A stretch of DNA of 64,000 nt from Caballeronia telluris. GTDB taxonomy: Bacteria > Pseudomonadota > Gammaproteobacteria > Burkholderiales > Burkholderiaceae. Positions within the stretch are counted from its first letter, which is position 1. Each line of letters begins with the position of its first letter. Below, piece after piece: positions 7,901-16,762 of this stretch. The notes under the pieces are model-generated. The model did not search any database, was not told the origin of the DNA, and was given only the letters and a program-made list of their open reading frames with translations. Position numbers and translations under genes: made by a program. The stretch covers positions 124,001 to 188,000 of the forward strand of contig NZ_FCNZ02000005.1 of NCBI RefSeq assembly GCF_001544495.1. Reading direction: 5' to 3'.

Positions 7901-10020
7901 TCCCACAGATACGTGTCGGCGATCCCCGTCGGGTGCTCGACCAGCACGATCTGGTTGTGATAGTCGTAGCGGTGGATCGTCGAATTGCCGTCGGCATCGG
8001 TGACCTTGGTGTACCAGTGCTCGCGGTGATACTCGAAACGCGTGTCCTGCTGGATGTCGATCTCGCGCGGGTTGTCGTTCCCACTGCCGCGCCATTCGCG
8101 CACGACGCGCGCATCGGCGGGCGCGGGTAATCCGTCGCGGCGCCCCGGCCAGTCCCATTCGAGGTGCGTCGCGTAGCCGTTGAAGTCGGTGTAACGGGTC
8201 AGCAGGTGCTGCGTGTAGTCGAAGCTGCGGCGGTGGCCTAAAACATCCGTGTGCGCGATCAGGTCGCCTTCGCGGTTGTAGTCGTAGCGGGCGAGCACGT
8301 CGATCGCTTCGCCCGTTGCGTTCACGCGCGTAATCGACGCGACGCGGCCTTCGGCGTAGGCGAGACGGATCGCGAGGCCGTGGCCGTCGCTGATACCGGT
8401 CAATTCGCCTTGCTGGCTGTAGGCGAACGAATGGCCCAGGCCGTCGCGGCCGGTGCGGCTCGCGAGAACATATCGTTGACCGTGCAGTCGATAGTCCTCG
8501 CGCGAGCCGTCCAGATAGCGCAGCACCACGCTGCGCGCATCGGGGCGACTTACCGTCAGTTGCTCGCGCTCGACCGCCAGCGCATCGCCGATCGCGATCG
8601 GCGGCAGCTCGACCGCGCGGTTGTCGGGGTCGAAGAAGGTGAGCTTGCCGTCGTCTTCGGCGAGCGACAGGTGAAACGGACTGCTCCAGCGCGCGCCGAG
8701 CGGGCTCGCGTCGTATGCGGCGAGGCTCGAACGGTAGCGGCGCGCCCACACGATCGGCACCACGCCCTCGAGCGCGAAGTCGACTTGCGTCAGATTCTCG
8801 TCGCCCATCGCGTAGTTGACGGATTTGCCTGTGCCGGTCGACGGACAGCCGCAGCCGTCCTTCGCGGGCGTCTTGCTGCCTTTCTCCGGCTTTTGCGTGC
8901 TGTCCCGGTGCTCGCCGGGTTTCGTGTGGGGCTTGGCAGCCGCGCCGGGCGCGGCCTGCGCGGTATGCGACGGCGGGGGTTCATGGTGCTCACCGGCACC
9001 GCCTTTCGAGGTCGTATTTGCGCCCGCGTGTCCGTCTACATGCGTTGAGGCAGTCGGGTGTGTCGAACCTGTCGGGTGTGTCGAACTCGCCGGGCGCGTC
9101 GAACTCGTCGGATGCGTCGAACTCGTCGGGTGTGTCGAAGCCGCCGGGTGTGTCGAACTCGTCGGGTGCGAACTGGGCGCGGTAAGCAGCGCAGGGCCAC
9201 GCCGGCGCTTGATCTCGTCGACGATCTGCTTTGCCATGAACAGCAGCGTGCCGGCCTTGGCGATATCGCCGATGGCCGCCGCGATCATCTCCGGCGCATG
9301 GCGGTCGAACTCGTCGAGCCACGCGAGGATCGCCGCGCGCTGGCCCGAGAGTTTGAGGAGTTCATCGATCCCGTACAGCGCGATTTCTTCGGTGGACGGC
9401 ACCCACGACAGAAACCCGGTCTTCTCCTTGAGCATGCCCATCTGGTGCGCGGCCGTGACGGGGCTTTCGACGAACCCCCGCACCGTGTGCGACGCCCGTC
9501 GTATCCCGGAGATGATGTCGTCTTTCCAGCCTTGCAGGTGCTTGTCCAGTTCGGACATGAAGGCGAGCACGTTGCCGCCCGCCGTCGCCCAGAAGATGTC
9601 GACCAGCACCGCCGTCCCCAGACCCTTGGCGAACGCGATCAGCACTTCCTTCACCACCGCGCGCGCCGGGCGGCTCGCGTTGCCCGCGGCCGGCACCACG
9701 CCGATCGCATCGATGGTCAGCACGCTCCAGTTGAATATGTTCCTCGCACCGCCGTTCTTGCCGCTGCAAATACCGTGGACGTCGGTGGCGACGTCCCACA
9801 GCGACATCGCATTGCCCACCACCGGCAGCATGTACAGGCACTGGATAAAGATCTCGTGGCTGTGGTTCGCCACGGAACTCGCCGCGACGTATTGGAGTGT
9901 CGGGTGCGCGGCGGGCGCCACGGCCGGACTGACGATCACGCGCCGGTGTTCCGCATTGGCTTTGAGTTCGGCGGGGGTTTGATTCGCGTGCGACGTGTTC
10001 GGGGTGGAAGGCGGGGCCAT
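4924..10020 (-). CDS. Rhs-repeat toxin with LHH-type nuclease tip, type VI secretion effector
   Basis: 1698 residues. Order: N-terminal hydrophobic region (about 60-170) for chaperone/membrane contact; a Ser/Thr/His/Pro linker of six-residue repeats (about 283-325); a DGCGCPSTGTGKSVNYAMGD segment opening the DUF6531/Rhs cage; many YD repeats (YDYNREGDL, YDALGRP and similar) to about 1460; the core end with DPIGLAGGVHPYLYAPNPTE and the cleavage-type DPLGL at about 1565. The last 133 residues are the toxin, with IQLHHSRQ, LFEVTTSTHR and LHPY, the pattern of LHH nucleases of the HNH/EndoVII group. GC drops sharply at the tip. It follows vgrG by 61 bases and overlaps its immunity gene. Confidence 0.92.
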   Translation of the reverse strand: MAPPSTPNTSHANQTPAELKANAEHRRVIVSPAVAPAAHPTLQYVAASSVANHSHEIFIQCLYMLPVVGNAMSLWDVATDVHGICSGKNGGARNIFNWSVLTIDAIGVVPAAGNASRPARAVVKEVLIAFAKGLGTAVLVDIFWATAGGNVLAFMSELDKHLQGWKDDIISGIRRASHTVRGFVESPVTAAHQMGMLKEKTGFLSWVPSTEEIALYGIDELLKLSGQRAAILAWLDEFDRHAPEMIAAAIGDIAKAGTLLFMAKQIVDEIKRRRGPALLTAPSSHPTSSTHPAASTHPTSSTHPTSSTRPASSTHPTGSTHPTASTHVDGHAGANTTSKGGAGEHHEPPPSHTAQAAPGAAAKPHTKPGEHRDSTQKPEKGSKTPAKDGCGCPSTGTGKSVNYAMGDENLTQVDFALEGVVPIVWARRYRSSLAAYDASPLGARWSSPFHLSLAEDDGKLTFFDPDNRAVELPPIAIGDALAVEREQLTVSRPDARSVVLRYLDGSREDYRLHGQRYVLASRTGRDGLGHSFAYSQQGELTGISDGHGLAIRLAYAEGRVASITRVNATGEAIDVLARYDYNREGDLIAHTDVLGHRRSFDYTQHLLTRYTDFNGYATHLEWDWPGRRDGLPAPADARVVREWRGSGNDNPREIDIQQDTRFEYHREHWYTKVTDADGNSTIHRYDYHNQIVLVEHPTGIADTYLWDARGNLSRAKNAAGQTQQFDYDDAGRLIATTDAMGNITRTEYDEDGLPVKVTNAAGDVTITDYDALGRPASVTDAAGRVTRYTWSSSGQLLALTDPKGGTRRFSYDGTGRLTEATDCSGHATRYTYDERGHLLRRTDAEGHATSFVHDARGQLTQITRADGTQERFVHDGEGNLLTYTDGAGQLTRYQYNGNQQLTWRTDAAGRWLTYHYDRQWRLTQLRNENNQATTFRYDALGQLIEETGFNGKTTYYAYDAAGQLGASREGEVSTEYTRNPLGQLTQRDTRGSSGTVSQRFYYDQRARLTTAQTEGSTVRFHYDDAGNLIAEEQHVHLDHAASYASVTRHEYDALGNRTRTVLPNTRTVDWLRYGSGHVHGVLLDGKPLLDFERDKLHRETARTHAAFAQSRSYDPAGRLARLAVKSNASHDPIAERRLQYSAAGHLMRIDDRTRGVTEYGYDPVGRLLKAVSPDLTEHFAFDPAGNPVDPEKVPAPPEVESAEARTARFAREKAEDDTWLRTHPDETSAPRRYDRRAWEDGQKRRDYEASLPKWLDNLMREYRNTRYDYDDHGNLARRIEWHGPTWLYRYDALNRLKEVRRFAKTPQSLEREGSVAPELTVKFSYDAFGRRVLKEVHHPNASIDRTVFTWDGDVLLMEERFHVPPPRRGAYRQPEYRRIELIRDDPADQYSVPVVQRQHTSKDEWRAVSLYLHEPGTFVPLVKLDEILVEPAYFKTGPDGRFVEYPPTTRHATYFYQNDHLGTPQELVDASGKVVWLARYKAWAGLKGGKQDRAQVSSSLDAVGNAIRAQGQYEDAETGLHYNRHRYYDPGTGRFISKDPIGLAGGVHPYLYAPNPTEWIDPLGLNRFKKSTWGPCGKGTGLSYTVFQQNIDWDLEYRGKTNLQRAMEGGAPFMMKDGVPQQIQLHHSRQQSIGPLFEVTTSTHRAANGAGREALHPYGNQKNPDFPVDRGAFDTDREQYWKDRATNANASKNGACNR
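9051..9170. repeat. 18-base tandem repeat inside rhs (6.7 copies)
   Basis: Units of 18 bases beginning at 9051, 9069, 9087, 9105, 9123, 9141 and 9159, mostly of the form tcgtcgggtgtgtcgaac. They encode a six-residue repeat (THPTSS and variants, read on the minus strand) that makes a flexible linker between the N-terminal region and the Rhs cage. The copies differ by a few bases, so the array is not brand new but could still vary in number. Confidence 0.9.
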
Positions 10021-10081
10021 CGTGTGTATTGTTCTTTTATCGGAGATTGATTCGAATGCGTTTCGCGAAACGCGCGGGCGC

Positions 10082-12997
10082 TCAGAGGGTCGTCTTGTTC
10101 AACGGACTGAACGAGGGCGGGCGAATGACGGTCTGCGCGGTTTGCGTACTGGCCTGCCCCGCGACCTGACTCGTCGCTGCGCCAAGCGCCGCCTGCGCGG
10201 CCGCTGTCGTGCCGCCCGTCGCCGCCGCAGCAGCGGTGCGCGTCAGCGCGCCGGCCACGCCCGCTGCCACGCCGCTCGACACCCCCGCGCCGGTCAGTGC
10301 GGAACCCAACGCACCGCTCGCCGTCTGCGTGAGCGCACTCACACCCGCGCCCTTGACCGCTTCGAGCGCGCCCGCCGCGTTGCCGCTCGCGACGGCCGAG
10401 ACCGCCGCAGGCGCTGCGGCCAGCAAGCCCCCGGTCATGCTCGGCAGCACCGCCTCCGACCCTGCGTCAACCGTCTTCGGACGCCCATCCGGCGCCACGA
10501 ACTTGTGCGCATCCGAATCGAGCCGCGCCTCTTCCTCGAAGTAATGCACAGCGCCGCCGCCACGCGGCACGCCTGCCACCGTCGCTTTGCCGTTAGCGTC
10601 GAGTTGGCCCACGCGGCTGCTGCCATCCGGGAACTTCACCTCGTATTTGGCGTTTCGAACCGGCTCCCCGTTCGGATACGTGTGCCACAACTGCATCCCC
10701 GTCTCTTGCTGCGTCGGCAGAAGCGGCAGCGCCGCGCGCTGCGTGCCCGATGGCCCGATGCGCAGCGGCCCTTTCAACGTGATGTCACCCGCGCTGCCGA
10801 TCTCCACCTGCGAGCCTTCGAGCTTGATGTAAGCGCCGCCGCACATCAGCACGAGCTTCTTGCTCGCATTGAGCGTCACCGTGTCTTCGGTGCTGCTGAT
10901 CGTCACGCCCTTGAGCGCGGTCAGTTCCAGCGCGTCGCTTTGCGCCTGAACTTCCACCTTGCCCTTGCCGGCGAAGAGCTTCATGCCCTGCGTGTTCGCA
11001 AAGAGCGACACCGCTTGGCCCGCCGCCACCGTGTAGTTGCCGCCGACAGCGGAATCGGCGTTGCCGCCGGCGGTCGCGAACAGATGACCACCCGCTGCCA
11101 GCTGCAAATGTTCGCCGCTCGTGAACGCCATCCCGCGCGGCGCGGATGCGAGCAGCACCGCCTCCTTCAGACCGTTCAACTGCTCTTCGAGCAAGGCTTG
11201 CTGCGCCTCGCACGCGGCGACCACCGCCTTCGCCTGCCGCACCGCGTCCGACAGGCTCTTCGTGCGCGCGTTCGCAGTCTGGAGCTGTTGTTGCGCCGCT
11301 TGCATGTCGAGCGCCTGACCGCTTGCCTGGGCTTGCGCATCGGCGCTGAGAAAGAGGCCCTTGCCCGCACGCAACGCGCCCCAGCTATCCGAGCGCAACT
11401 CGAAGCCGTCACCGCGCTTCTGTTTGCTCTTGTCGACCAGATAGCCGAGATTCAGCTGCGTCTTGCCGCCGTACTCGGTCGACAGCTTGATGCTCTGCTC
11501 GCCGTCCCAGTCCTCGAAACGCAGTTTGTTGTTGCTCTGCGTGCGGATCACGTTGCGCGACATCCAGCGATCCTGGCTCGTCACCAGATCGACCGCCTGA
11601 CTGTGATGGTGCGCGTGCGCGATCTCCGGACGGTTCGGATTTCCCCCGACGAAGATCACGCCCACTTCCGTGTCATGCAGCAGCGGAAAGTGGAAACCCG
11701 TCTGCTGGGCGCCGGCGAACGGCTTCGCCAGCCGCAGCGGCACGCTCTCGGCGCTGGCGGGCCACTCGTCGAAATCGAAATCGAAGCGCACCGGGTAACA
11801 GCCTTGTTGCGTCAGGTACGCATACTTGTAGCTGTCCGGCGTGGTGATGCGCGCGCTCAACGTGCCGTGAATCTTCGGCCACGTATCGTCTTCGAGCCGA
11901 AGCCGAAAGCGTCGCTCGGCGGGAATTGCCTTGTAGATGTTCGTGTACGTCGCGTCGCGCGCGCCCGCGTGCGTGACTTCGACCACGAGCTGGCCGTGCG
12001 GCGCGTCGGGCAACGCTTCGTCCATGCGCAGGATGCGCGCCGGACACAGGCTGAGCACATTGCTCTTGCCCTCGTAGACGATCTGCCAGGCGAGCGCCGC
12101 CTCGTGGCGCAGACGCGCCTCCCATTCGGCTTCCTGCTGGTCCAGATGGTGCGTGCCGAACACATACGACTGGCCGAACGTGGTCGTGTCCTGACGGGCG
12201 AGATTGGCTTCGGCCTTGAAACGTTCGTAGGCTTTGTCGGGGTTGTAGTCGGCGACCAGAAACGATTCGGGAATCGTCTCGCTGTGCGTCTTCAATGCGA
12301 GCACCGCTTGTTCGCCGGTCGCCAGCCCCGCCATCTCCCGATAGGCGACCTTGAGCGGTGGCTGGTACAGGTAGTGGTCGATGTCGTCGGCGAATTGCAC
12401 CCGATCGCCGAACTCGCCATGCTCGATGTAGCAATAAAGCCCCGCCTGCTGCATCAGGATGTGGATGTATTGCCAGTCGGAGGTTTGATATTGCAGGCGG
12501 AACTTGAGTTGCGGATACACGCGACGCAACTTGAAGCCGAACTGGTGAGCCTTGAAGCCCTGACGGCGCAGAATCGCTTCGATGATCTGCGGCGCGGTCT
12601 TGTTCTGGAACACGCGCGTGGCGCGCGTCAATCGCAGGCGCGCCACGTGCGCTTCGACCACGATCCGATAGGCGGTGAAATCCTTCGATTTGCCGGTCTG
12701 GCTGAAGTGCGTGATGCAGCCGGCGAACGTGCGGGGCGTGGACGCGTCAGGCGGCTCGATGGTGAACGTCGCGTCGCGGCCGAGATAGTCTTCGCGCGTG
12801 AGCGTGATGTCGCTCGTCAGGTCGATGGTGATGTGGTACGGGTCGCCCAGCCGCTCGGTCGCCTTGAACGACACCACTGACAAGCCCTTGGCGCTGGCGG
12901 CGCCCGGCACGTCGAGAAAACACGATTGACGGCCGGTGACAGCGGCTTGACGCGCGGCGCGTGGCTGCGCGCCGGAATGCTCGATGGTCGAACTCAC
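10082..12997 (-). CDS. vgrG: VgrG spike protein of type VI secretion, extended C-terminus
   Basis: 971 residues. It forms the trimeric puncturing spike. The first about 380 residues are the gp27-like base (SFKATERLGDPYHITIDLTS; YQTSDWQYIHILMQQAGLYCYIE). The gp5-like OB region follows (FHFPLLHDTEVGVIFVGGNP, then AHAHHHSQ), and then a DUF2345-type needle with repeated glycine-rich strands (LQLAAGGHLFATAGGN, SNTEDTV-like beta repeats). From about 765 a small beta domain (LWHTYPNGEPVRNAKYEVKF) resembles the transthyretin-like adaptors found on VgrGs. A roughly 110-residue Ala/Gly-rich tail ends the protein and may hold the downstream Rhs effector. First gene of the island. Confidence 0.95.
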   Translation of the reverse strand: MSSTIEHSGAQPRAARQAAVTGRQSCFLDVPGAASAKGLSVVSFKATERLGDPYHITIDLTSDITLTREDYLGRDATFTIEPPDASTPRTFAGCITHFSQTGKSKDFTAYRIVVEAHVARLRLTRATRVFQNKTAPQIIEAILRRQGFKAHQFGFKLRRVYPQLKFRLQYQTSDWQYIHILMQQAGLYCYIEHGEFGDRVQFADDIDHYLYQPPLKVAYREMAGLATGEQAVLALKTHSETIPESFLVADYNPDKAYERFKAEANLARQDTTTFGQSYVFGTHHLDQQEAEWEARLRHEAALAWQIVYEGKSNVLSLCPARILRMDEALPDAPHGQLVVEVTHAGARDATYTNIYKAIPAERRFRLRLEDDTWPKIHGTLSARITTPDSYKYAYLTQQGCYPVRFDFDFDEWPASAESVPLRLAKPFAGAQQTGFHFPLLHDTEVGVIFVGGNPNRPEIAHAHHHSQAVDLVTSQDRWMSRNVIRTQSNNKLRFEDWDGEQSIKLSTEYGGKTQLNLGYLVDKSKQKRGDGFELRSDSWGALRAGKGLFLSADAQAQASGQALDMQAAQQQLQTANARTKSLSDAVRQAKAVVAACEAQQALLEEQLNGLKEAVLLASAPRGMAFTSGEHLQLAAGGHLFATAGGNADSAVGGNYTVAAGQAVSLFANTQGMKLFAGKGKVEVQAQSDALELTALKGVTISSTEDTVTLNASKKLVLMCGGAYIKLEGSQVEIGSAGDITLKGPLRIGPSGTQRAALPLLPTQQETGMQLWHTYPNGEPVRNAKYEVKFPDGSSRVGQLDANGKATVAGVPRGGGAVHYFEEEARLDSDAHKFVAPDGRPKTVDAGSEAVLPSMTGGLLAAAPAAVSAVASGNAAGALEAVKGAGVSALTQTASGALGSALTGAGVSSGVAAGVAGALTRTAAAAATGGTTAAAQAALGAATSQVAGQASTQTAQTVIRPPSFSPLNKTTL

Positions 12998-13139
12998 GAA
13001 CTAATCTCTCCCAGGGTTTGTTCTTGTCGTTGCCTGAGAGACTAGTAATCTGAGCCCTTCCTAATCCATACGATAAGTCCGAATCATCGAACAATTCGGC
13101 CGCCGCCGACTGACACGAAAGGAATCAGCATCCACCGAT

Positions 13140-14579
13140 TCAATGACACAACTCCTCGAGCCGCTTGCCGTTGGTCTTCGGCCCGAATCCGCCGATCGAC
13201 ACCATCACCACCAGCATGCAGACCGTAATACCCACGAACACGCCCTCCACGCCGAAATCGCGCAACAGCGCCGCGATGATGAAGCCCGACATCATCGCGC
13301 CCATGCGGCTCGCCGAATACACGATGCCGTTCGCTCGGCAGCGCACCGAAGTCGGGAAAAGCTCGGACTGGTAGGCGTGATAGCACACCGAGATCGTCTG
13401 CCCGGCCAGGCTGATGAGCACGCCGAAGACGATCAGCGGTCCCACCGACCTCATCTGTCCGAACGCGATCCCGAACACGATCACCGCGAGCGCCGCGCCC
13501 ACGATCAGCCACTTGCGCTGGATCTTGTCGGCGTAGAGCATCGCGAGGAGCGGTCCGACCGGCAGCGCGAACGCGATGATGAACGAATACAGCAGGCTCT
13601 TCGTCACGGTGATGCCCTGCCCGATCAGCAGCGTCGGCACCCAGTTCGCGAAGCCGTAGTAGCCGATCGCCTGGCAGAAATTGAAGACGATCAGCATGAT
13701 GAAGCGCGAGCGGTACGGCGGCTGCAGCAGTTCGGCGAACGACGCGCGCCGGTGCATCGGCTGCTCGATCGCGGGCAGCGGCGGCGGCAGCGGCTTGCCC
13801 GACTGCCGCGCGACGATATCCTCGATCCGCTGCACGACCGCCTCGCCCTTCGCGACGTGATCGTGCGTCGCGAGCCAGCGCGGACTCTCCGGCACGGCGC
13901 GGCGGATGAACCACACGACCACCGCGCCCGCCGATCCCGCCAGCACGACGATGCGCCAGCCGTCGATGCCGAAGAGCGTCGTCGGCACGAGCCAGTACGA
14001 GAGGATCGCGGCAACCGGCGCCGCCGCGAACATCACGAACTGGTTGAACGCCATCGCGCGGCCGCGCATGTGCTGCGGCACGAGTTCGGTCACGTAGCTG
14101 TCGATCGTGATGATCTCGACGCCCACGCCGATGCCCGTGATGAAGCGCCACAGGATCACGCCTTCGGGCGTCGTCTGGAAGGCCATGATCGCCGACCCGA
14201 TCGAATACCACAGCAACGAATACGTGAAGACCGAGCGACGGCCGAAACGGTCCGGCAGCCAGCCGAAGCCGAGCGTGCCGACGAACAGCCCGGCGAACGT
14301 GGCCGCGATGAACCCCGCGATGCCGGTGAAGCCGAAGAACGACGTCGTCGTGGTCGCGAGCATGCCGCTCTTCGCCATGCCCGGCGCGATATAGCCGGTG
14401 AAAATCAGGTCGTAGATCTCGAAGAAGCCGCCGAGCGAGATGAGGAACACGAGCACCCACAGATGCCGCGTGATCGGAAGGCGGTCCATCCGCGCGGAAA
14501 TTTCCGCACCCGGGTTGATGCCGACGCGAACGTTCGGCGTTGCAAGCGGGGAACTGCCCGCGACGACGGAAGGCTGCAT
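13140..14579 (-). CDS. MFS transporter, sugar/organic-acid type
   Basis: 479 residues with 12 expected membrane spans. The family signature between spans 2 and 3 reads GWLPDRFGRRSVFTYSLLWY, and a second PESPRWL motif follows span 6, as in the metabolite:H+ symporter branch that imports sugars, aromatic acids or dicarboxylates. The N-terminal 30 residues are a hydrophilic cytoplasmic tail. It lies 91 bases after a CoA-transferase gene and, with that gene and an HMG-CoA-lyase-like gene, probably forms one unit controlled by the divergent LysR protein. The context suggests the substrate is the acid that these enzymes degrade. Confidence 0.85.
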   Translation of the reverse strand: MQPSVVAGSSPLATPNVRVGINPGAEISARMDRLPITRHLWVLVFLISLGGFFEIYDLIFTGYIAPGMAKSGMLATTTTSFFGFTGIAGFIAATFAGLFVGTLGFGWLPDRFGRRSVFTYSLLWYSIGSAIMAFQTTPEGVILWRFITGIGVGVEIITIDSYVTELVPQHMRGRAMAFNQFVMFAAAPVAAILSYWLVPTTLFGIDGWRIVVLAGSAGAVVVWFIRRAVPESPRWLATHDHVAKGEAVVQRIEDIVARQSGKPLPPPLPAIEQPMHRRASFAELLQPPYRSRFIMLIVFNFCQAIGYYGFANWVPTLLIGQGITVTKSLLYSFIIAFALPVGPLLAMLYADKIQRKWLIVGAALAVIVFGIAFGQMRSVGPLIVFGVLISLAGQTISVCYHAYQSELFPTSVRCRANGIVYSASRMGAMMSGFIIAALLRDFGVEGVFVGITVCMLVVMVSIGGFGPKTNGKRLEELCH

Positions 14580-14670
14580 GTTTGTCTCCTTTTATGTCGG
14601 CGGCACTTTTTTCGATGCGTGCCTGCCGGCGTGATGGTACTGAATGAACTGTCGGACGCGTGTGATGCGC

Positions 14671-15825
14671 TCAGGCGGCAATCCGGCTCTTCAACCGCGA
14701 CAACACTTCCTGCGTGTGCTCGCCGACCTTCGCCAGCGCCTGCCGCACGCCGGGACGCCGGCCGCCCATCGTGAGCGGCAGCAGGACGACCTCGGTCATG
14801 CTGCCGTCGTCGGTTTCCATCGGCACGAGGCCGCCGCTCGCCTTCAGATGCGGGTCGTCGAGCAACTGTTCCGGGCGCACGATCGGCGCGTAGGGAATGC
14901 CCGCCGCTTCGAGCTTCGGCGCGAGTTCGTCGGCGCGATGATCCTTCAGGATCGCCCCGAGCACGTCGAGCAGTTCGGGGCGGACCGCGACGCGCAGCGC
15001 GTTGTTCGCGAAGCGCGGCTCGGCCGGCAGATCGGGACGATGCAGCACGTCGCAGAGCGTGATGAACTGCTTGTCGCTGACCGCGCCGATGAACAACTGT
15101 TCGCCGCCGGCCAGCGTGAACACGTCGTAGACGCTCCACGCCGACACGCGCGCGGGCATCGGGGGCGGCGGCTCCTTCGTCATCGCGTACTGCTGCATGT
15201 GCTGCGACGACAGGAACACGCAGTTCTCGAACAGCGCGCTCTGCACTTCCTGTCCGCGGCCCGTGCGTTCGCGTTCGCGCAGCGCGGCCAGCACGCCGAT
15301 CGCGCCGAACATGCCGCCCATGATGTCGTTCACCGACGTCCCCGCGCGCAGCGGACGGCCGACCGGTCCCGTCATGTAGGAGAGACCGCCCATCATCTGC
15401 ACGACTTCATCGAGCGCGAGACGCTTCTCGTAGGGTCCGGGCAAAAAGCCCTTGTGCGACACGTAGATGAGGCCGGGATACTGCTGCGAGAGCGTGTCGT
15501 GGTCGAGGCCGAGCTTCGTCATCAGGCCGGGGCGGAAGTTTTCGAGCATCACGTCGCAGGTGCCGATCAGTTCGACCGCGGCGTCGCGGCCTTCGGGCGT
15601 GGTGATGTCGAGCACGACGCTTTTCTTGTTGCGGTTGAACGAGCGAAAGAAGCCGATGCCGAGGCCCGGCAGCGTGCGCGTCTTGTCGCCGCCGGGCGGT
15701 TCGATCTTGATCACTTCGGCGCCGAGGTCCGCGAGGATCATGCCGCACGTCGGTCCCATGACCATGTGCGTGAATTCGATGACGCGCACGCCGTCGAGGG
15801 GAAGTTTCGTATCGTTGGTGTTCAT
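14671..15825 (-). CDS. Family III (CaiB/BaiF) CoA-transferase
   Basis: 384 residues, normal for the family. Such enzymes move CoA from a donor such as succinyl-CoA to a carboxylic acid. The N-terminal LPLDGVRVIEFTHMVMGP, ADLGAEVIKIEPPGGD, the SFNRNKKSVVLDI segment and the catalytic Asp region in CDVMLENFRPG are as in the family. I start at the ATG at 15825; a longer frame to 16101 would run into the lyase gene. The gene lies 7 bases after the lyase stop, so they are coupled. The pairing with a lyase suggests that it activates the acid that the lyase then cleaves. Confidence 0.87.
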   Translation of the reverse strand: MNTNDTKLPLDGVRVIEFTHMVMGPTCGMILADLGAEVIKIEPPGGDKTRTLPGLGIGFFRSFNRNKKSVVLDITTPEGRDAAVELIGTCDVMLENFRPGLMTKLGLDHDTLSQQYPGLIYVSHKGFLPGPYEKRLALDEVVQMMGGLSYMTGPVGRPLRAGTSVNDIMGGMFGAIGVLAALRERERTGRGQEVQSALFENCVFLSSQHMQQYAMTKEPPPPMPARVSAWSVYDVFTLAGGEQLFIGAVSDKQFITLCDVLHRPDLPAEPRFANNALRVAVRPELLDVLGAILKDHRADELAPKLEAAGIPYAPIVRPEQLLDDPHLKASGGLVPMETDDGSMTEVVLLPLTMGGRRPGVRQALAKVGEHTQEVLSRLKSRIAA

Positions 15826-15832
15826 GATGTCC

Positions 15833-16762
15833 TCAGGCGGCGAGCGCGTGGGTTTTTGGCAATCCGGCACGCCACAGCGCGCCGTGCAGCGATTCGCCTT
15901 CGAGCCACTGCGCGACCTTCGCGCGCAGCGCCAGCAAGGCGGGAATATCGATGCCGGTATCGATGCCCATGTCGGCGAGCATGAACGCGAGGTCTTCGCT
16001 CGACGCATTGCCGCTCGCGCCCGGCGCGTGCGGGCAGCCGCCGATTCCGGCGAGCGTGGCGTCGAAGCGCGCGACGCCGGTTTCGAGCGCGGCGTAGACA
16101 TTGGCGAGCGCGAGGCCGCGCGTGTCGTGGAAATGGCCGCACCAGAAGCGCTCGCCGGCGATCTTGCGGGCCTTCTCGAAGAGATCGCGCACGGCGGCGG
16201 GGCCCGCGTAGCCGACCGTATCGGCGATGCTCACGCGGTCCGCGCCGGCATCGAGCAGCGCCTGCATGCAGCGCAGCACTTCGCTCTGCTCGACGCGGCC
16301 CTGGATCGTGCAGCCGAACGCCGTGCCGATGCCGCCTTCGATCAGCGTCTTCGACCCGGCCGCGTCGCGCGCGGCACGAATGCGCGCCACCTCGGCGACG
16401 ACTTCGTCGGGCGTCTTGCGCAGATTGGCGAGGCTATGTTCATGACTCGCCGAGAGCGGCACGAGCATCAGATCGGCCTGGGTATCGATCGCGCGCTCGG
16501 CGCCCTTCAGATTCGGCACGAGCACGGAAACGACGAGTTCCGGCAGCGTTTTCGCATAAGCGACGAGTTCGGCGGTATCGGCAAGTTGCGGCAGCAGGCG
16601 CGCCGGCACGAACGAGCCGACTTCGATTTCGCGCTGACCGGCGGCGTAGGCATCGGCGATCCATTCGATCTTGCGCTCGGTCGGCAAAATGCTCCGGATG
16701 CTTTGCAGGCCGTCGCGCAAGCCGACTTCGCGAATGGCGACCGCCTTGGGGAATGGGGTCAT
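15833..16762 (-). CDS. HMG-CoA lyase-family enzyme, possibly citramalyl-CoA lyase
   Basis: 309 residues, a DRE-TIM-type barrel. Family members split 3-hydroxy-3-methyl acyl-CoAs. The first motif REVGLRDGLQS (Arg and Asp of the active site), the mid-protein HFHDTRGLALANV metal-binding His pair, and the loop GIGGCPHAPGASGN with the catalytic Cys are intact. In Chloroflexus a lyase of this family works with a CaiB-type transferase on (R)-citramalate, giving acetyl-CoA and pyruvate. The same gene pair here, plus an MFS importer, makes that a reasonable reading. Leucine-pathway HMG-CoA lyase is the alternative, but none of the other leucine genes is nearby. Confidence 0.82.
   Translation of the reverse strand: MTPFPKAVAIREVGLRDGLQSIRSILPTERKIEWIADAYAAGQREIEVGSFVPARLLPQLADTAELVAYAKTLPELVVSVLVPNLKGAERAIDTQADLMLVPLSASHEHSLANLRKTPDEVVAEVARIRAARDAAGSKTLIEGGIGTAFGCTIQGRVEQSEVLRCMQALLDAGADRVSIADTVGYAGPAAVRDLFEKARKIAGERFWCGHFHDTRGLALANVYAALETGVARFDATLAGIGGCPHAPGASGNASSEDLAFMLADMGIDTGIDIPALLALRAKVAQWLEGESLHGALWRAGLPKTHALAA

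Noticed and set aside
6784-8130. 448-codon plus-strand frame opposite rhs
   Set aside because: Shadow of the repeated YD units of rhs; its composition (Val/Arg/Ala) has no domain pattern.
9051-9170. Possible CRISPR-like repeats
   Set aside because: The 18-base units follow one another without spacers and keep the rhs frame, so they are a coding tandem repeat.
9995-12880. 961-codon open frame on the plus strand opposite vgrG
   Set aside because: It is very Arg/His/Leu rich with no family motif, and vgrG on the other strand is unmistakable. Long antisense frames are common in G/C-rich genes.
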